Assembly (NCBI GenBank): GCA_049322335.1
Contig: JBMORL010000048.1
Location: 70,905 to 134,904 of the forward strand
Origin: JBMORL01 sp049322335
GTDB lineage: Bacteria > Bacteroidota > Bacteroidia > Flavobacteriales_D > UBA2798
DNA length: 64,000 bases
Direction: 5' to 3'
Positions within the stretch are counted from its first letter, which is position 1. Every line of letters starts with the position of its first letter. The notes beneath the pieces were generated by a model. That model ran no database searches and had not been told where the DNA came from. It saw nothing but the letters and a program-made list of their open reading frames with translations. Below, piece after piece: positions 7,857-16,453 of the stretch. A program made the position numbers and the translations under genes.

Positions 7857-8564
7857 ATGCGCTACAAACGAATACTTTTAAAACTCAGCGGTGAGTCGCT
7901 GATGGGTGAAAAACAATTCGGCATCGACAACAACCGTCTTGCACAATATTCAAAAGAAATAAAAGAACTGCATGACGCAGGAGTGCAGGTAGCAATAGTA
8001 ATCGGTGGAGGAAACATTTTCCGCGGTGTACAGGCCGAACAGGGAGGGATGGACCGCACCCACGGTGATTATATGGGAATGCTGGCCACCATGATCAACA
8101 GCATGGCATTACAAGCAGCCCTCGAACAGTTAGGTGTGAGCACACGCCTGCAATCCGCCATAAAAATGGAGCAAATCGCTGAGCCGTTTATCCGCAGAAG
8201 GGCTATCCGCCACCTCGAAAAAGGACGCGTAGTAATTTTTGGTGCCGGAACAGGAAACCCGTTTTTTACTACCGATACAGCCGCCAGTTTGCGTGCCGTT
8301 GAAATTGAAGCAGAAGTGATTCTGAAAGGCACCCGCGTAGACGGCATCTATACGGCCGACCCCGAAAAAGACCCGAAAGCCAAAAAATACGACCGGATTT
8401 CGTTTACCGAAGTCTACGAAAAAGGACTGAATGTGATGGATATGACCGCTTTCACGCTGTGCAACGAGAATAAACTCCCCATCATTGTATTCGACATGAA
8501 TAAGCCCGGCAACCTTAAAAAAGTAGTAACCGGTGAACCACTGGGAACGTTGGTAGAATTCTGA
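7857..8564 (+). CDS. pyrH: UMP kinase
   Basis: 235 aa. Phosphorylates UMP to UDP with ATP in pyrimidine nucleotide synthesis; the bacterial enzyme belongs to the amino-acid kinase fold. Seen here: LLKLSGESLMG with the phosphate-binding Lys and Gly (residues 7-17), VAIVIGGGNIFRG, DYMGMLATMINSMALQ, GAGTGNPFFTTDTAASLRA (UMP/ATP site) and MDMTAFTLCNENKLPIIVF. The length is normal. It sits between the tsf terminator and frr, in the widespread rpsB-tsf-pyrH-frr order. The transcript must start in the 17 bp after the terminator or come from read-through; TACATTTA (7845-7852) is a weak -7 candidate. Confidence 0.96.
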   Translation: MRYKRILLKLSGESLMGEKQFGIDNNRLAQYSKEIKELHDAGVQVAIVIGGGNIFRGVQAEQGGMDRTHGDYMGMLATMINSMALQAALEQLGVSTRLQSAIKMEQIAEPFIRRRAIRHLEKGRVVIFGAGTGNPFFTTDTAASLRAVEIEAEVILKGTRVDGIYTADPEKDPKAKKYDRISFTEVYEKGLNVMDMTAFTLCNENKLPIIVFDMNKPGNLKKVVTGEPLGTLVEF

Positions 8565-8601
8565 TTTATTTTTACTTTTAATCCGAATAAAATTTTCAGC
8601 T

Positions 8602-9165
8602 ATGAGCGAAGATGTAAAAATGGTTTTGGACGAAACCAAATCAACCATGCAAACTGCAATTGGGCACCTTGATACGGAATTATCAAAAGTGCGGGCGGGA
8701 AAAGCCAATCCTTCTATGCTCGAATCTATCATGGTGGATTATTATGGATCAATGATGCCTATCGGCCAGGTGAGTAATATCACCACCACCGATGCGCGTA
8801 CCCTGAAAATACAACCCTGGGAAAAAGCAATGGTGCAACCTATTGCCGATTCCATTATGAATTCCAACCTCAGCCTCAATCCCCAAAACCTGGGCGATCT
8901 GTTAATTATTACACTCCCTCCGCTTACGGAAGAAAGAAGAAAAGACCTGGTGAAGCGCGCCAAATCAGAAGGCGAACATGCCAAGGTAAGTATTCGCAAT
9001 CACCGCAAAGAGGCTAATGACATGATCAAATCACTCGTAAAAGACGGACTGCCCGAAGACGAGGGCAAAGATGCTGAAGCAAAAATCCAGGAACTCACCA
9101 ATCAATTCATCGCCAAAGTAGAAGCCATCGTAGACGCCAAGGAAAAAGATATTATGACGGTTTAA
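8602..9165 (+). CDS. frr: Ribosome recycling factor
   Basis: 187 aa, normal length. With EF-G it splits post-termination ribosomes. Typical segments are the N-terminal helix with GHLDTELSKVRAGKANPSMLE, VDYYGSMMPIGQVSNITTTD in the hinge domain, IQPWEKAMVQPIADSIMNSN, and LVKRAKSEGEHAKVSIRNHR in the long C-terminal helices. It follows pyrH by 37 bp and is probably cotranscribed with it. No terminator follows; a repeat array begins eight bases downstream. Confidence 0.96.
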   Translation: MSEDVKMVLDETKSTMQTAIGHLDTELSKVRAGKANPSMLESIMVDYYGSMMPIGQVSNITTTDARTLKIQPWEKAMVQPIADSIMNSNLSLNPQNLGDLLIITLPPLTEERRKDLVKRAKSEGEHAKVSIRNHRKEANDMIKSLVKDGLPEDEGKDAEAKIQELTNQFIAKVEAIVDAKEKDIMTV

Positions 9166-9173
9166 ATACAAAA

Positions 9174-9210
9174 ACCGCAAAGACGCAAAGGTTTCGCAAA
9201 GACGCAAAGA
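9174..9210 (+). repeat. CGCAAAGACGCAAAG direct repeat, left flank of the GxxExxY gene
   Basis: ACCGCAAAGACGCAAAGG (9174-9191) and TTCGCAAAGACGCAAAGA (9193-9210) are two tandem copies. Inverted, more degenerate copies lie on the other side of the gene at 9624-9725. Confidence 0.75.
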
Positions 9211-9229
9211 ATTCACTTAAGAAATTTGA

Positions 9230-9607
9230 ATGACAGAAAACGAAATTGCTAATAAAGTAATCGGAATTGCTATTGATGTACACCGCTCATTAGGTCCGGG
9301 ATTGCTGGAAAGCGCCTATAAAGAATGTTTATTTTATAAACTCAGGAAAGAAAACCTGAAAGTTGAAAAGGAAAAATCCATGCCACTTGTTTTCGAAGAA
9401 GTGAAGCTGGAATGCGGATACCGGATAGATCTTTTGATAGAAAACCAGCTTGTAATTGAAATCAAAAGTGTAGATGCGTTGAATGATGTTCATCTTGCAC
9501 AAACACTCACCTATTTAAAACTTGGCAACTACAAATTAGGATTATTGATCAACTTTAACTCCTTCCCTCTAAAAAACGGAATACGAAGAGTTGTAAATCA
9601 CCTTTGA
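9230..9607 (+). CDS. GxxExxY family protein (PD-(D/E)XK nuclease-like fold)
   Basis: 125 aa. The family-naming motif is G24-LL-E27-SA-Y30 within SLGPGLLESAYKECL. A PD-(D/E)XK-like core follows: D67 in CGYRIDLLIENQ and E77-x-K79 in LVIEIKSVDAL. Family members are short, widespread in Bacteroidota and often multicopy; their function is unknown. I infer a nuclease-like fold from these residues but cannot show activity. The gene is bracketed by inverted CGCAAAG-type repeats and separates frr from an unrelated T9SS cargo gene, which is what a small mobile or repeat-associated cassette would look like. Confidence 0.88.
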   Translation: MTENEIANKVIGIAIDVHRSLGPGLLESAYKECLFYKLRKENLKVEKEKSMPLVFEEVKLECGYRIDLLIENQLVIEIKSVDALNDVHLAQTLTYLKLGNYKLGLLINFNSFPLKNGIRRVVNHL

Positions 9608-9623
9608 TTCCCTGTATTTTCTT

Positions 9624-9725
9624 CACCCCTTTGCGGTTACGCATTTCTTACGTAAAATATTCTTCTTATATTTTCTTTGCGCCCTTTGCGCGCATTTCTC
9701 TCTGCGCCTTTGCGGTTATGAATTT
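9624..9725 (-). repeat. CTTTGCGGTT repeats, right flank of the GxxExxY gene
   Basis: CCCTTTGCGGTTACGCATTT (9627-9646), TTTGCGCCCTTTGCGCGCAT (9676-9695) and GCGCCTTTGCGGTTATGAATTT (9704-9725) are degenerate copies in the opposite orientation to the left flank. AACCGCAAAGGCGCA on the minus strand corresponds to AACCGCAAAGACGCA on the left. The innermost copy overlaps the end of the gene at 9726. Confidence 0.7.
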
Positions 9726-10391
9726 CTACTCCTTGACAATTTTAACACGTTTTGTCATTCCTTTTTTGTCGGTGATCTCCACGAGATAAATGGCCGGAGG
9801 AAGAGTGGATAACGGGATTACAGAAGAATTTCGCACATCTATTACCTGCCTTCCCGAGAGGTCAAAAATCCTTACCTGTTCAATGCCATTTTCGGCTACT
9901 ATCTGCAGGTTTTCCTTTGCCGGGTTGGGGTAGGTTTTTACATTTAAACTCCCTGACTCTTCGGCAATTCCGTTGAAATAGATGACAAAAATATCAAAGG
10001 TCAGCGAATCCACTGCAGGCGAGCTTCCGCTTACGGGCCAGATGACCACGGTATTATTGCCTTCTTTAAAATAGGTGGTGTCGATGGTATGCGAAACCAG
10101 TTGCGTATCTGTTGCACCCACCACGATCTGGGTGGTTCCCACATTATGAATATAAGCTGTGGTGGGAATAAAACTCCCGGAATCCAAAACCCCTATATAA
10201 ATATCATAGGTGTCGGAAAAAACAACATTTCCTGTATTTTGTACACTTACCAGGTAGGTAACACTCGATTCTGCAATAACGGTATCGGATAGTCCGGGGG
10301 TTCCGGGCAATACGGTAAGTTGTGGTTGGGCTATCAGCTTTATTCCCGCCAACAGCAGCACTATTGAAATCATAAGTCGTCTCATACCCAT
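9726..10391 (-). CDS. T9SS type A sorting-domain protein
   Basis: 221 aa. Signal peptide at the N-terminus (ATG at 10391 or 10385; MRRLMISIVLLLAGIKLIAQ), then a CARDB/Ig-like beta domain (LTVLPGTPGLSDTVIAESS, YLVSVQNTGNVVFSD, and TYFKEGNNTVVIWP), and a C-terminal type A sorting domain from about residue 150: LNVKTYPNPAKENLQI, VRIFDLSGRQV, PPAIYLVEITDKKGMTKRVKIVKE. T9SS cargo is secreted across the outer membrane and the C-terminal domain is removed there. The protein is unusually small for cargo, with a single adhesion-like domain. It is divergent from the gene at 10468. Confidence 0.85.
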   Translation of the reverse strand: MGMRRLMISIVLLLAGIKLIAQPQLTVLPGTPGLSDTVIAESSVTYLVSVQNTGNVVFSDTYDIYIGVLDSGSFIPTTAYIHNVGTTQIVVGATDTQLVSHTIDTTYFKEGNNTVVIWPVSGSSPAVDSLTFDIFVIYFNGIAEESGSLNVKTYPNPAKENLQIVAENGIEQVRIFDLSGRQVIDVRNSSVIPLSTLPPAIYLVEITDKKGMTKRVKIVKE

Positions 10392-10435
10392 TTATTTTGA
10401 TACAATATTACGGCATTCCTTCGGCAAAGTTTACC

Positions 10436-10443
10436 TAAATTTG
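10436..10443 (+). promoter_or_regulatory. -7 promoter element before the helical repeat protein
   Basis: TAAATTTG matches the Bacteroidota -7 consensus TAnnTTTG. The predicted start is near 10450, 18 nt before the ATG at 10468. No TTTG is found at the -33 distance. Confidence 0.45.
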
Positions 10444-10467
10444 TCATAATCTTACTTATTCAACTAT

Positions 10468-11943
10468 ATGGAATTTAACCTCAACCTGCTCATTCAAAGT
10501 CTCGGGAAAGAAGAACAGCGACACTTTAAACTCTCCTCCAACAAATACGGAGCTTTGGCCGGTGAACGAAAAGACATAGAGCTGTTTGATTATATACGTA
10601 CATCCGGTGACCGTTATGATGAAGATAAAGCATTCAGGATGCTGTATAAAAATGAAAAAAATAAAAACAGTTTTTATCGCCTGCGCAACCGTCTTTTTTC
10701 CGAGATCAACAAAAGTTTGCTGATGTTACATTATGATGAAAGCGACCTGAATATTATTCTTCATTTTATTATCCTTTCAAGATTATTTCAGCAGAAAAGA
10801 AATTTTAAACTGGCTTATCATTTTTTAAAAAAAGCTGAAAAAAAAGCGATCGGTGCCCAAACCAATGAATTGCTCGACCTCATTTACAGCGAATGCATCC
10901 GCCTTTCCAACGAATCGCTGGAAATTAATCCTGAAGAATATATTGAGAAACGAAAAGAAAACCGAAACGTATTATTAAGGCTTCAGCAGATTGATGACAT
11001 CCTTTCTGTTTTGATCTACAGGATAAAAGTCTCCCAAAACTTTTCGGCAGGGAATATTGAAGTCCTGACACTGCTTAACAACACCATCAAACAATACTCT
11101 GATGAAAAAGATATCCAGGAAAGTCCCGCTTTTCGTATGCGTGTGTATCATGCCTTGAGCCGTATTCTTTTGCAGCAGCACGATTACAAATCTCTGGAAA
11201 AATACCTGGTGAAAACCTTTACCGATTTTTCACGTGAAAAATTGTTTAACCGCAACAATCACGACACCAAAACACAGATGCTGACTTACATCGCCAACTC
11301 ACTTTTTAAAAACGGAAAGTTTGCACAATCGCTGGAATACGCAGAAAAATTACATGATGCCATCAACGATTTCGGGGGAATGGTGCGTGATAAATACATT
11401 TTCTACTACTATAACATTCTTGTAAATAATTATGGTGAAACGGATAAAAGAAAATGTGTGGATGTATTGCTGGAAGCGCAGCAAAATAATTCTATAAAGA
11501 AAAACAAATTCAATTTATCGTTCATTCACCTGCAGCTGGCCCTGCAGTATTTCGATCTTGCTGAATTCAAAAACGCCAACAAAAGCCTGGTTAAAATTAA
11601 ACTGGAAGAAAATTTTGAAATATTCGATGCCGCATTCCAGTTAAAAATACTGATTGTTGAATTGCTGGTGCGTTTTGAGCTGGAAGACACCGATTATATA
11701 GAAACACAGGTGCCGAAAATAAAACGCAACTACAAAGAATTACTGAATAAAGAAGAGTATCACCGGCAGCAACTCATGCTCGACATATTATTTAAACTCA
11801 TCACCACTTCAAATCCATCAGCAGATAAACCACTGATGAAAAAAGCAGCACAATTGCTCGATGTGGAAGAGGATAAAGCCACCGCAGACAGCGACCTGTT
11901 GAATTATAACTGGTGGATAAGGAAACGGTTCGGGACAATGTAA
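10468..11943 (+). CDS. Alpha-helical repeat protein of unknown function
   Basis: 491 aa, no signal peptide and no membrane segment. The sequence is almost entirely helical and charged, with Leu/Tyr/Phe-rich helices at about 34-residue spacing (for instance LAYHFLKKAEKKAIGAQTNE, QSLEYAEKLHDAINDFGG, IHLQLALQYFDLAEFKNANK), suggesting a TPR-like solenoid. The N-terminal region (LLIQSLGKEEQRHFKLSSNK) looks like a small conserved domain. I believe it belongs to a Bacteroidota-restricted conserved family but cannot name a function. A cytoplasmic scaffold role is inferred. It follows its own promoter and is followed by a repeat-filled spacer. Confidence 0.7.
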   Translation: MEFNLNLLIQSLGKEEQRHFKLSSNKYGALAGERKDIELFDYIRTSGDRYDEDKAFRMLYKNEKNKNSFYRLRNRLFSEINKSLLMLHYDESDLNIILHFIILSRLFQQKRNFKLAYHFLKKAEKKAIGAQTNELLDLIYSECIRLSNESLEINPEEYIEKRKENRNVLLRLQQIDDILSVLIYRIKVSQNFSAGNIEVLTLLNNTIKQYSDEKDIQESPAFRMRVYHALSRILLQQHDYKSLEKYLVKTFTDFSREKLFNRNNHDTKTQMLTYIANSLFKNGKFAQSLEYAEKLHDAINDFGGMVRDKYIFYYYNILVNNYGETDKRKCVDVLLEAQQNNSIKKNKFNLSFIHLQLALQYFDLAEFKNANKSLVKIKLEENFEIFDAAFQLKILIVELLVRFELEDTDYIETQVPKIKRNYKELLNKEEYHRQQLMLDILFKLITTSNPSADKPLMKKAAQLLDVEEDKATADSDLLNYNWWIRKRFGTM

Positions 11944-12308
11944 AGATCACTTTAGCCTCCACACTATGCAGATTGCCGCGGTCGAAGACTCCCTCGCAAT
12001 GACGCGCGTATTGTTGTTCCAAAACAAGGCTCTGTGTGCTGTCATTGCGAGGCCTGGCTCTGCAGGGCGAAGCAATCCGGGCCTGCGGACGGGTTTTTAT
12101 AAAAATAATATCCTTATTTTAATCTGAATTAGATGAAAAAACGCATACAATTCTGCACCTTAACAGGTAATTATAAGACAAATATTTTCATTCTTATTTA
12201 ATAATTTATATTTATTTTGAACAGGTAAGAATATGGTAAAATTGACTATTGGGAACCGATAATCCGGAAGATATTTGTACCGAACAAAAATTATAAACTA
12301 TAAAAAAC
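11944..12308. other. Intergenic region with dispersed repeat and AT-rich promoter region
   Basis: No gene seen. The first part holds the inverted repeat pair at 11965-12087; 12100-12300 is very AT-rich, with GATATTTG at 12270-12277 (one mismatch to TAnnTTTG) as the likely -7 of the next gene. Confidence 0.6.
11965..12087. repeat. Dispersed intergenic repeat pair (copy 3)
   Basis: ATGCAGATTGCCGCGGTCG...CTCGCAATGACGCG and, in opposite orientation, GTCATTGCGAGGCCTGGCTC...GGCGAAGCAATCCG. The two units face away from each other compared with the pair at 59902-60022. Each unit has its own inner hairpin with different bases. Confidence 0.75.
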
Positions 12309-13490
12309 ATGAAACGCTTAATTCTACCCTTCGTTGCGCTGGTGATGTCTACCTCGCTGTTTGCGCAAAACTTTACGGTTACCGGAACGGTTACCGAAAC
12401 CGGCTCGGGAAATCCTGTAGCCAATCACGCAGTTTACATTTCGGCTGATTCAACTGTATTCAACTACTGGAATGTGGTGTATACAGATGTAAACGGAAAT
12501 TATTCGGATGTTATTCCCAATGGAGCACAGACGGGGCCCAACATCGATTTTTACATTTCAACTGATGAATGTAATTTTATGTGGCAATCATTTACTGTTT
12601 CCAATCAGCAGGGAACTGTACAAAGCGCTACAGTAGATTTCCAGATCTGTGTAAACGGACAAGGCGGGGGCGGATGTAACGCTACGTTTGGCTACATTGA
12701 TTCTGCCGGAACAGGTTCCATTTATTTCTGGCCGGTAACTACTTCAGGTTATGACTACGCCTGGGATTTTGGTGACGGAAACACTTCCACACAAATGTAC
12801 CCCGTTCACACCTATGCAGCGCAGGGAATTTATACCGTATGTTTGACGCTCATCGACCAATCTACCGGAAATCCCGTTTGCACTTATTGTTTGAACGTTA
12901 GCGCCATGTACAACTGCGATGCTACTTTCAGCTGGTACCAGGATTCTACCAACAACGCCATTTGGCTCATCAACAACTCATGGAATCAATCGGCCTTCTA
13001 CAGCTGGGATTTTGGTGACGGAAACACAGCAACAGGAATGTATCCCACCCACGTATATGCCAACACCGGTAGTTACCTCGTGTGCTTAACCGTTGCTGAT
13101 AATTTCATGGGCTGTACCGATACGTATTGCGATACCATCACTTATGTATTGTTCCAGGGCGAGCAAAACAGAAGCGGGTTTACGCTCAACGTAGTTGCAC
13201 CGGGCGGAACGCCATCAGGTGTGGAAGAAATACAAACCATCAGTGAAATGAATGTGTATCCCAATCCTGTAAACGAAGTGCTGAACATCGAATTTGAAAG
13301 TGCAAAAGCCGCTACCATCACTTACGAAATTGCTGACATGCTAGGAAAAGTGGTAACCACACAAAACGTAAATGTAACAGCCGGAATGAACCGCATCAAC
13401 CTCAGCGCTGCTTCTTTTGACAATGGTTTCTATACGGTAACTCTTATCGAAAACAACCACCGTACTACTGTAAAACTAATTAAACAATAG
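12309..13490 (+). CDS. PKD-domain T9SS type A cargo protein
   Basis: 393 aa. Signal peptide (MKRLILPFVALVMSTSLFAQ). Residues about 22-115 resemble a carboxypeptidase-regulatory-like beta domain (FTVTGTVTETGSGNPVANHA). Two PKD domains follow, each with the YxWDFGDGN signature (YAWDFGDGNTSTQMYPVHTY near residue 155 and YSWDFGDGNTATGMYPTHVY near 237). The C-terminus is a type A sorting domain (MNVYPNPVNEVLNIEFESA to FYTVTLIENNHRTTVKLIKQ). The cysteines fall as CN/CTYC pairs in the PKD region and could form disulfides. It is probably a surface or extracellular binding protein; the ligand is unknown. Confidence 0.88.
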   Translation: MKRLILPFVALVMSTSLFAQNFTVTGTVTETGSGNPVANHAVYISADSTVFNYWNVVYTDVNGNYSDVIPNGAQTGPNIDFYISTDECNFMWQSFTVSNQQGTVQSATVDFQICVNGQGGGGCNATFGYIDSAGTGSIYFWPVTTSGYDYAWDFGDGNTSTQMYPVHTYAAQGIYTVCLTLIDQSTGNPVCTYCLNVSAMYNCDATFSWYQDSTNNAIWLINNSWNQSAFYSWDFGDGNTATGMYPTHVYANTGSYLVCLTVADNFMGCTDTYCDTITYVLFQGEQNRSGFTLNVVAPGGTPSGVEEIQTISEMNVYPNPVNEVLNIEFESAKAATITYEIADMLGKVVTTQNVNVTAGMNRINLSAASFDNGFYTVTLIENNHRTTVKLIKQ

Positions 13491-13526
13491 TTCTTTTCCC
13501 TTCCCGTTTTCAACATCTCGTTAATC

Positions 13527-13562
13527 AAAAACGTCCCGGAGTTTCCGGGACGTTTTTTTTTG
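13527..13562 (+). terminator. Rho-independent terminator
   Basis: AACGTCCCGGA and TCCGGGACGTT form an 11-bp stem with a 3-nt loop (13530-13554), followed by a long T-run. It ends the PKD-protein transcript. Confidence 0.85.
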
Positions 13563-13598
13563 TATATTTGATCTGCTGATTCTGTAATAGCGTTATTG

Positions 13599-14093
13599 AT
13601 GAAAATATTCGTATATATATTATTACCGGCCTTCTTTTTTACTTCCTGCCGGAAAAACTACGAAGATCACTCCGTTTCAAAAAGAAACGATTCTGCAATA
13701 CTACATGCGCCATCCGACCGTGAAAAAGCCGGGCTAAAAGGTGAAGTGAAGGAAGTGCATGAACTGTTTTCATTTCCCGAAACAAGTCCTGACGGGTTCG
13801 TTCCCGGTAAAACGATCGGGGAAAACAGATTCATATATGACGAAACCGGAAAACTGATACATGCAGATTCTTCAGGAAGCAAAAACGTTTCTACGCACTT
13901 TGCTGCATGGAATCACAAACACAATAACGCGTCAAATGCTGTTGGGCCGGTTCCGGGTGAGAAGCAAGAAAAGGAAAAAATCACTTACAAATATTCATGG
14001 AAAGATCATAAAGGAAACTGGAGGAAAAAATATGAATACCGGGACGGGGCTTTGGTGATGATAATTACAAGAAAGATTACGTTTCATGAATAA
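13599..14093 (+). CDS. Lipoprotein of unknown function
   Basis: 164 aa from the ATG at 13599; a TTG one codon earlier is the only alternative. Lipoprotein signal with lipobox FFTS-C17. The mature protein has LKGEVKEVHELFSFPETSPD and then segments resembling YD/RHS-type text (GENRFIYDETGKLIHADSSG, KITYKYSWKDHKGNWRKKYE), a pattern often seen in short Bacteroidota lipoproteins starting with an LKG-x-V motif. The function is unknown. A terminator lies before it and a convergent gene (uvrC) after it. No promoter match is obvious in the 36 bp between terminator and start, apart from TATATTTG at 13563-13570, which fits TAnnTTTG. Confidence 0.65.
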   Translation: MKIFVYILLPAFFFTSCRKNYEDHSVSKRNDSAILHAPSDREKAGLKGEVKEVHELFSFPETSPDGFVPGKTIGENRFIYDETGKLIHADSSGSKNVSTHFAAWNHKHNNASNAVGPVPGEKQEKEKITYKYSWKDHKGNWRKKYEYRDGALVMIITRKITFHE

Positions 14094-14221
14094 TTTTTTT
14101 TCAGTCCGTCAATTCCCGTTACCAATCTTGTTCAAACCAATTTTTCTCTCACCCGGATATTTTTCGGATATCTTCGAACCATTACGAACCAAACCTGCCA
14201 AAAAGTCCGCTTGTTACATTA

Positions 14222-16012
14222 TCATCGATTAAAATAATCCCTGATCACTCCCGCCCTCACCTCTCCCACCACTTCCGCCAGCTGTTCTTTGGTAGCTTCT
14301 TTGATGCGTTTCACTGATTTGAACTTTTTCAGCAACGTTTCCATCGTCTTTTCCCCTATTCCTTCAATCTGCATCAGTTCCGATTTTATCGCGCCCTTAC
14401 TTCTTCGGTTGCGGTGATGCGTTATTCCAAAACGGTGTGCTTCGTTGCGGAGATGCTGAATGATCTTTAATGTTTCCGATCTTTTATCAATATACAAAGG
14501 AAAATTATCTCCGGGATAATAAATTTCTTCGAGCTTTTTTGCTATTCCTATTACAGCTATTTTTCCTTTGAGCCCGAGTTTTTCGAGACTGTTCATCGCT
14601 GCACTTAACTGGCCTTTTCCTCCATCAATGATTATCAATTGCGGTAATTCCTGTTTCTCTTCGATGAGGCGGCTGTATCTCCTGTAAATCACTTCTTCCA
14701 TCGTGGCAAAATCATCGGGACCTTCTACGGTTTTAACATTGAAGTGTCGGTAATCTTTTTTACTCGGTTTTCCGTCTTTAAAAACTACGCATGCCGACAC
14801 CGCGTTAGTCCCCTGGAAATTAGAATTGTCGAAGCATTCGATATGGCGCGGTTGTTCGGTGAGGCGCAAATCTTTTTTCATGGTTTCCATGATGCGTTCG
14901 GTATTGCGCTCAGGATTTTTAATGCTTTCCTGCCGGTGTTTGTCGAGCATATAGAATCTCGCGTTCTTCTCCGACATTTCCAGCAATTGTTTTTTATCCC
15001 CGCGCTGGGGAACAATAATTTCTATATCGCCATAATGAATTTCCACCGGTACAATAATTTCTTTTGCCTCACTGTTGAATCGTTGCCGTAATTCCGTTAC
15101 GGCCAGTTCCAGTAATTCCTTTTCGGTTTCATCGAGCATGCGTTTCATTTCGAGCGTGTAGGCCTGTATCAACAATCCTTCTTTTACCTGGAGATAATTC
15201 ACATACGTGCATTTATCATCTGAAGCCATGGCAAAAACATCCACAGTGCCTACCGAAGAAGAAACCACGGTAGAGCGCGACTGGAATTTTTCGAGCAGGG
15301 CAATTTTGTTTTTCAGTTTTTGCGCGCGTTCAAATTCCATATTCTCCGAACAGGTTTTCATTCTTTCCCTCATATCACTCAGCACAAAACCAATATTTCC
15401 GCGTATCAGTTGTTTTATTTCCGCCATCTGCGACAAATAACTTTCTTCCGTTTGTTTTCCTTCACAGGGGCCGAGGCAATTCCCGATATGATATTCGAGA
15501 CAGACTTTGAATTTTTTCTTTTGAATATTTTCTTCGCTCAACAAATAATTACAGGTTCGAAGCGGATAGATCTGACGGATCACATCCAACAGTTCATTCA
15601 TCATTTTTACCGAGGCATAAGGACCAAAATATTCCGATCCGTCTTTGATAAGTTTTCGCGTAGAAAACACTCTTGGAAATTCTTCGTTTTTTATACAGAT
15701 GGAAGGATAGCTTTTGTCATCACGAAGAGCAATATTATAACGCGGATGATGCGCTTTGATGAGTGTATTCTCCAGCAATAAAGCATCGAGTTCGGATTTT
15801 GTGACAATGTATTTTATGTCCGATATTTTTCGCACGAGCACTTCTATTCTTGCGCTGTCGTGTTCTTTATGAAAATAGGAAGAAACTCTTTTCTTAAGGT
15901 TTTTTGCCTTGCCCACATAGAGCAAAACATTTTCTTTATCAAAATACTGGTAAACTCCCGGTGAATCGGGAAGGGAGCGGAGGATGTCATTTATTTTTTC
16001 ATCATCCCGCAT
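14222..16012 (-). CDS. uvrC: Excinuclease ABC subunit C
   Basis: 596 aa, normal length. UvrC makes both incisions in nucleotide excision repair after UvrA/UvrB damage recognition. Domains in order: GIY-YIG nuclease (LPDSPGVYQYF and LLYVGKAKNLKKRVSSYF, residues about 14-95); a four-cysteine cluster (C154, then CLEYHIGNCLGPC) fitting the Fe-S site found in many UvrC proteins; UVR motif (MEFERAQKLKNKIALLEKFQ, about 220); the RNase H-like 5' nuclease (IECFDNSNFQGTNAVSACVV, LIIIDGGKGQLSAAM, HRFGITHHR); and tandem HhH (IEGIGEKTMETLLKKFKSVK). It is the last gene of flippase-dut-uvrC, six bases after dut. Confidence 0.97.
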   Translation of the reverse strand: MRDDEKINDILRSLPDSPGVYQYFDKENVLLYVGKAKNLKKRVSSYFHKEHDSARIEVLVRKISDIKYIVTKSELDALLLENTLIKAHHPRYNIALRDDKSYPSICIKNEEFPRVFSTRKLIKDGSEYFGPYASVKMMNELLDVIRQIYPLRTCNYLLSEENIQKKKFKVCLEYHIGNCLGPCEGKQTEESYLSQMAEIKQLIRGNIGFVLSDMRERMKTCSENMEFERAQKLKNKIALLEKFQSRSTVVSSSVGTVDVFAMASDDKCTYVNYLQVKEGLLIQAYTLEMKRMLDETEKELLELAVTELRQRFNSEAKEIIVPVEIHYGDIEIIVPQRGDKKQLLEMSEKNARFYMLDKHRQESIKNPERNTERIMETMKKDLRLTEQPRHIECFDNSNFQGTNAVSACVVFKDGKPSKKDYRHFNVKTVEGPDDFATMEEVIYRRYSRLIEEKQELPQLIIIDGGKGQLSAAMNSLEKLGLKGKIAVIGIAKKLEEIYYPGDNFPLYIDKRSETLKIIQHLRNEAHRFGITHHRNRRSKGAIKSELMQIEGIGEKTMETLLKKFKSVKRIKEATKEQLAEVVGEVRAGVIRDYFNR

Positions 16013-16018
16013 ACATCA

Positions 16019-16453
16019 TTATTTTTTCCCCGTACTTCCAAATCCGCCCGCACCGCGTTCGGTGGAAGATAATTCTTCTGTTACTTCCCATTCCGCACGT
16101 TCATGTCTGGCTATCACCATTTGTGCAACGCGTTCGCCATTCTGAATTTCGAAATCTTCATTGGAAAGATTTACGAGTATCACTCCTACTTCGCCACGGT
16201 AATCAGCATCAATGGTTCCTGGAGAATTTAATACGGTGATTCCCTTTTTAAAAGCCAGTCCGCTGCGTGGCCGAACCTGCGCTTCGAATCCTACCGGCAG
16301 TTCAATGAACAACCCGGTTGGAATTAATTTTCTTTCCAGCGGCTTAAGGATTACGGGTGAAGAAAGATTGGCCCGGAGATCCATTCCTGCCGAAGCAATG
16401 GTTTCATACGCAGGCAACGGATGCGAAGATTTATTAATTATTCTGATTTTCAT
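16019..16453 (-). CDS. dut: dUTP diphosphatase
   Basis: 144 aa from the ATG at 16453 (MKIRIINKS); the frame is open upstream to 16477, but that start would lengthen the overlap with the flippase gene. It hydrolyses dUTP to dUMP and pyrophosphate, keeping uracil out of DNA and feeding thymidylate synthesis. All five trimeric dUTPase motifs are visible: AGMDLRA, RPRSGLAFKKGI, GTIDADYRGEVGVILVN with the catalytic Asp, GERVAQMVIAR, and the glycine-rich C-terminal RGAGGFGSTGKK that closes over the site. It overlaps the flippase gene by 20 bp. Confidence 0.95.
   Translation of the reverse strand: MKIRIINKSSHPLPAYETIASAGMDLRANLSSPVILKPLERKLIPTGLFIELPVGFEAQVRPRSGLAFKKGITVLNSPGTIDADYRGEVGVILVNLSNEDFEIQNGERVAQMVIARHERAEWEVTEELSSTERGAGGFGSTGKK

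Noticed and set aside
9604..9789. Short frame downstream of the GxxExxY gene
   Set aside because: It overlaps the repeats and the 3' end of the well-supported minus-strand T9SS gene.
13596..13598. TTG as the start of the 164-aa lipoprotein
   Set aside because: An ATG follows directly and gives the same signal peptide.
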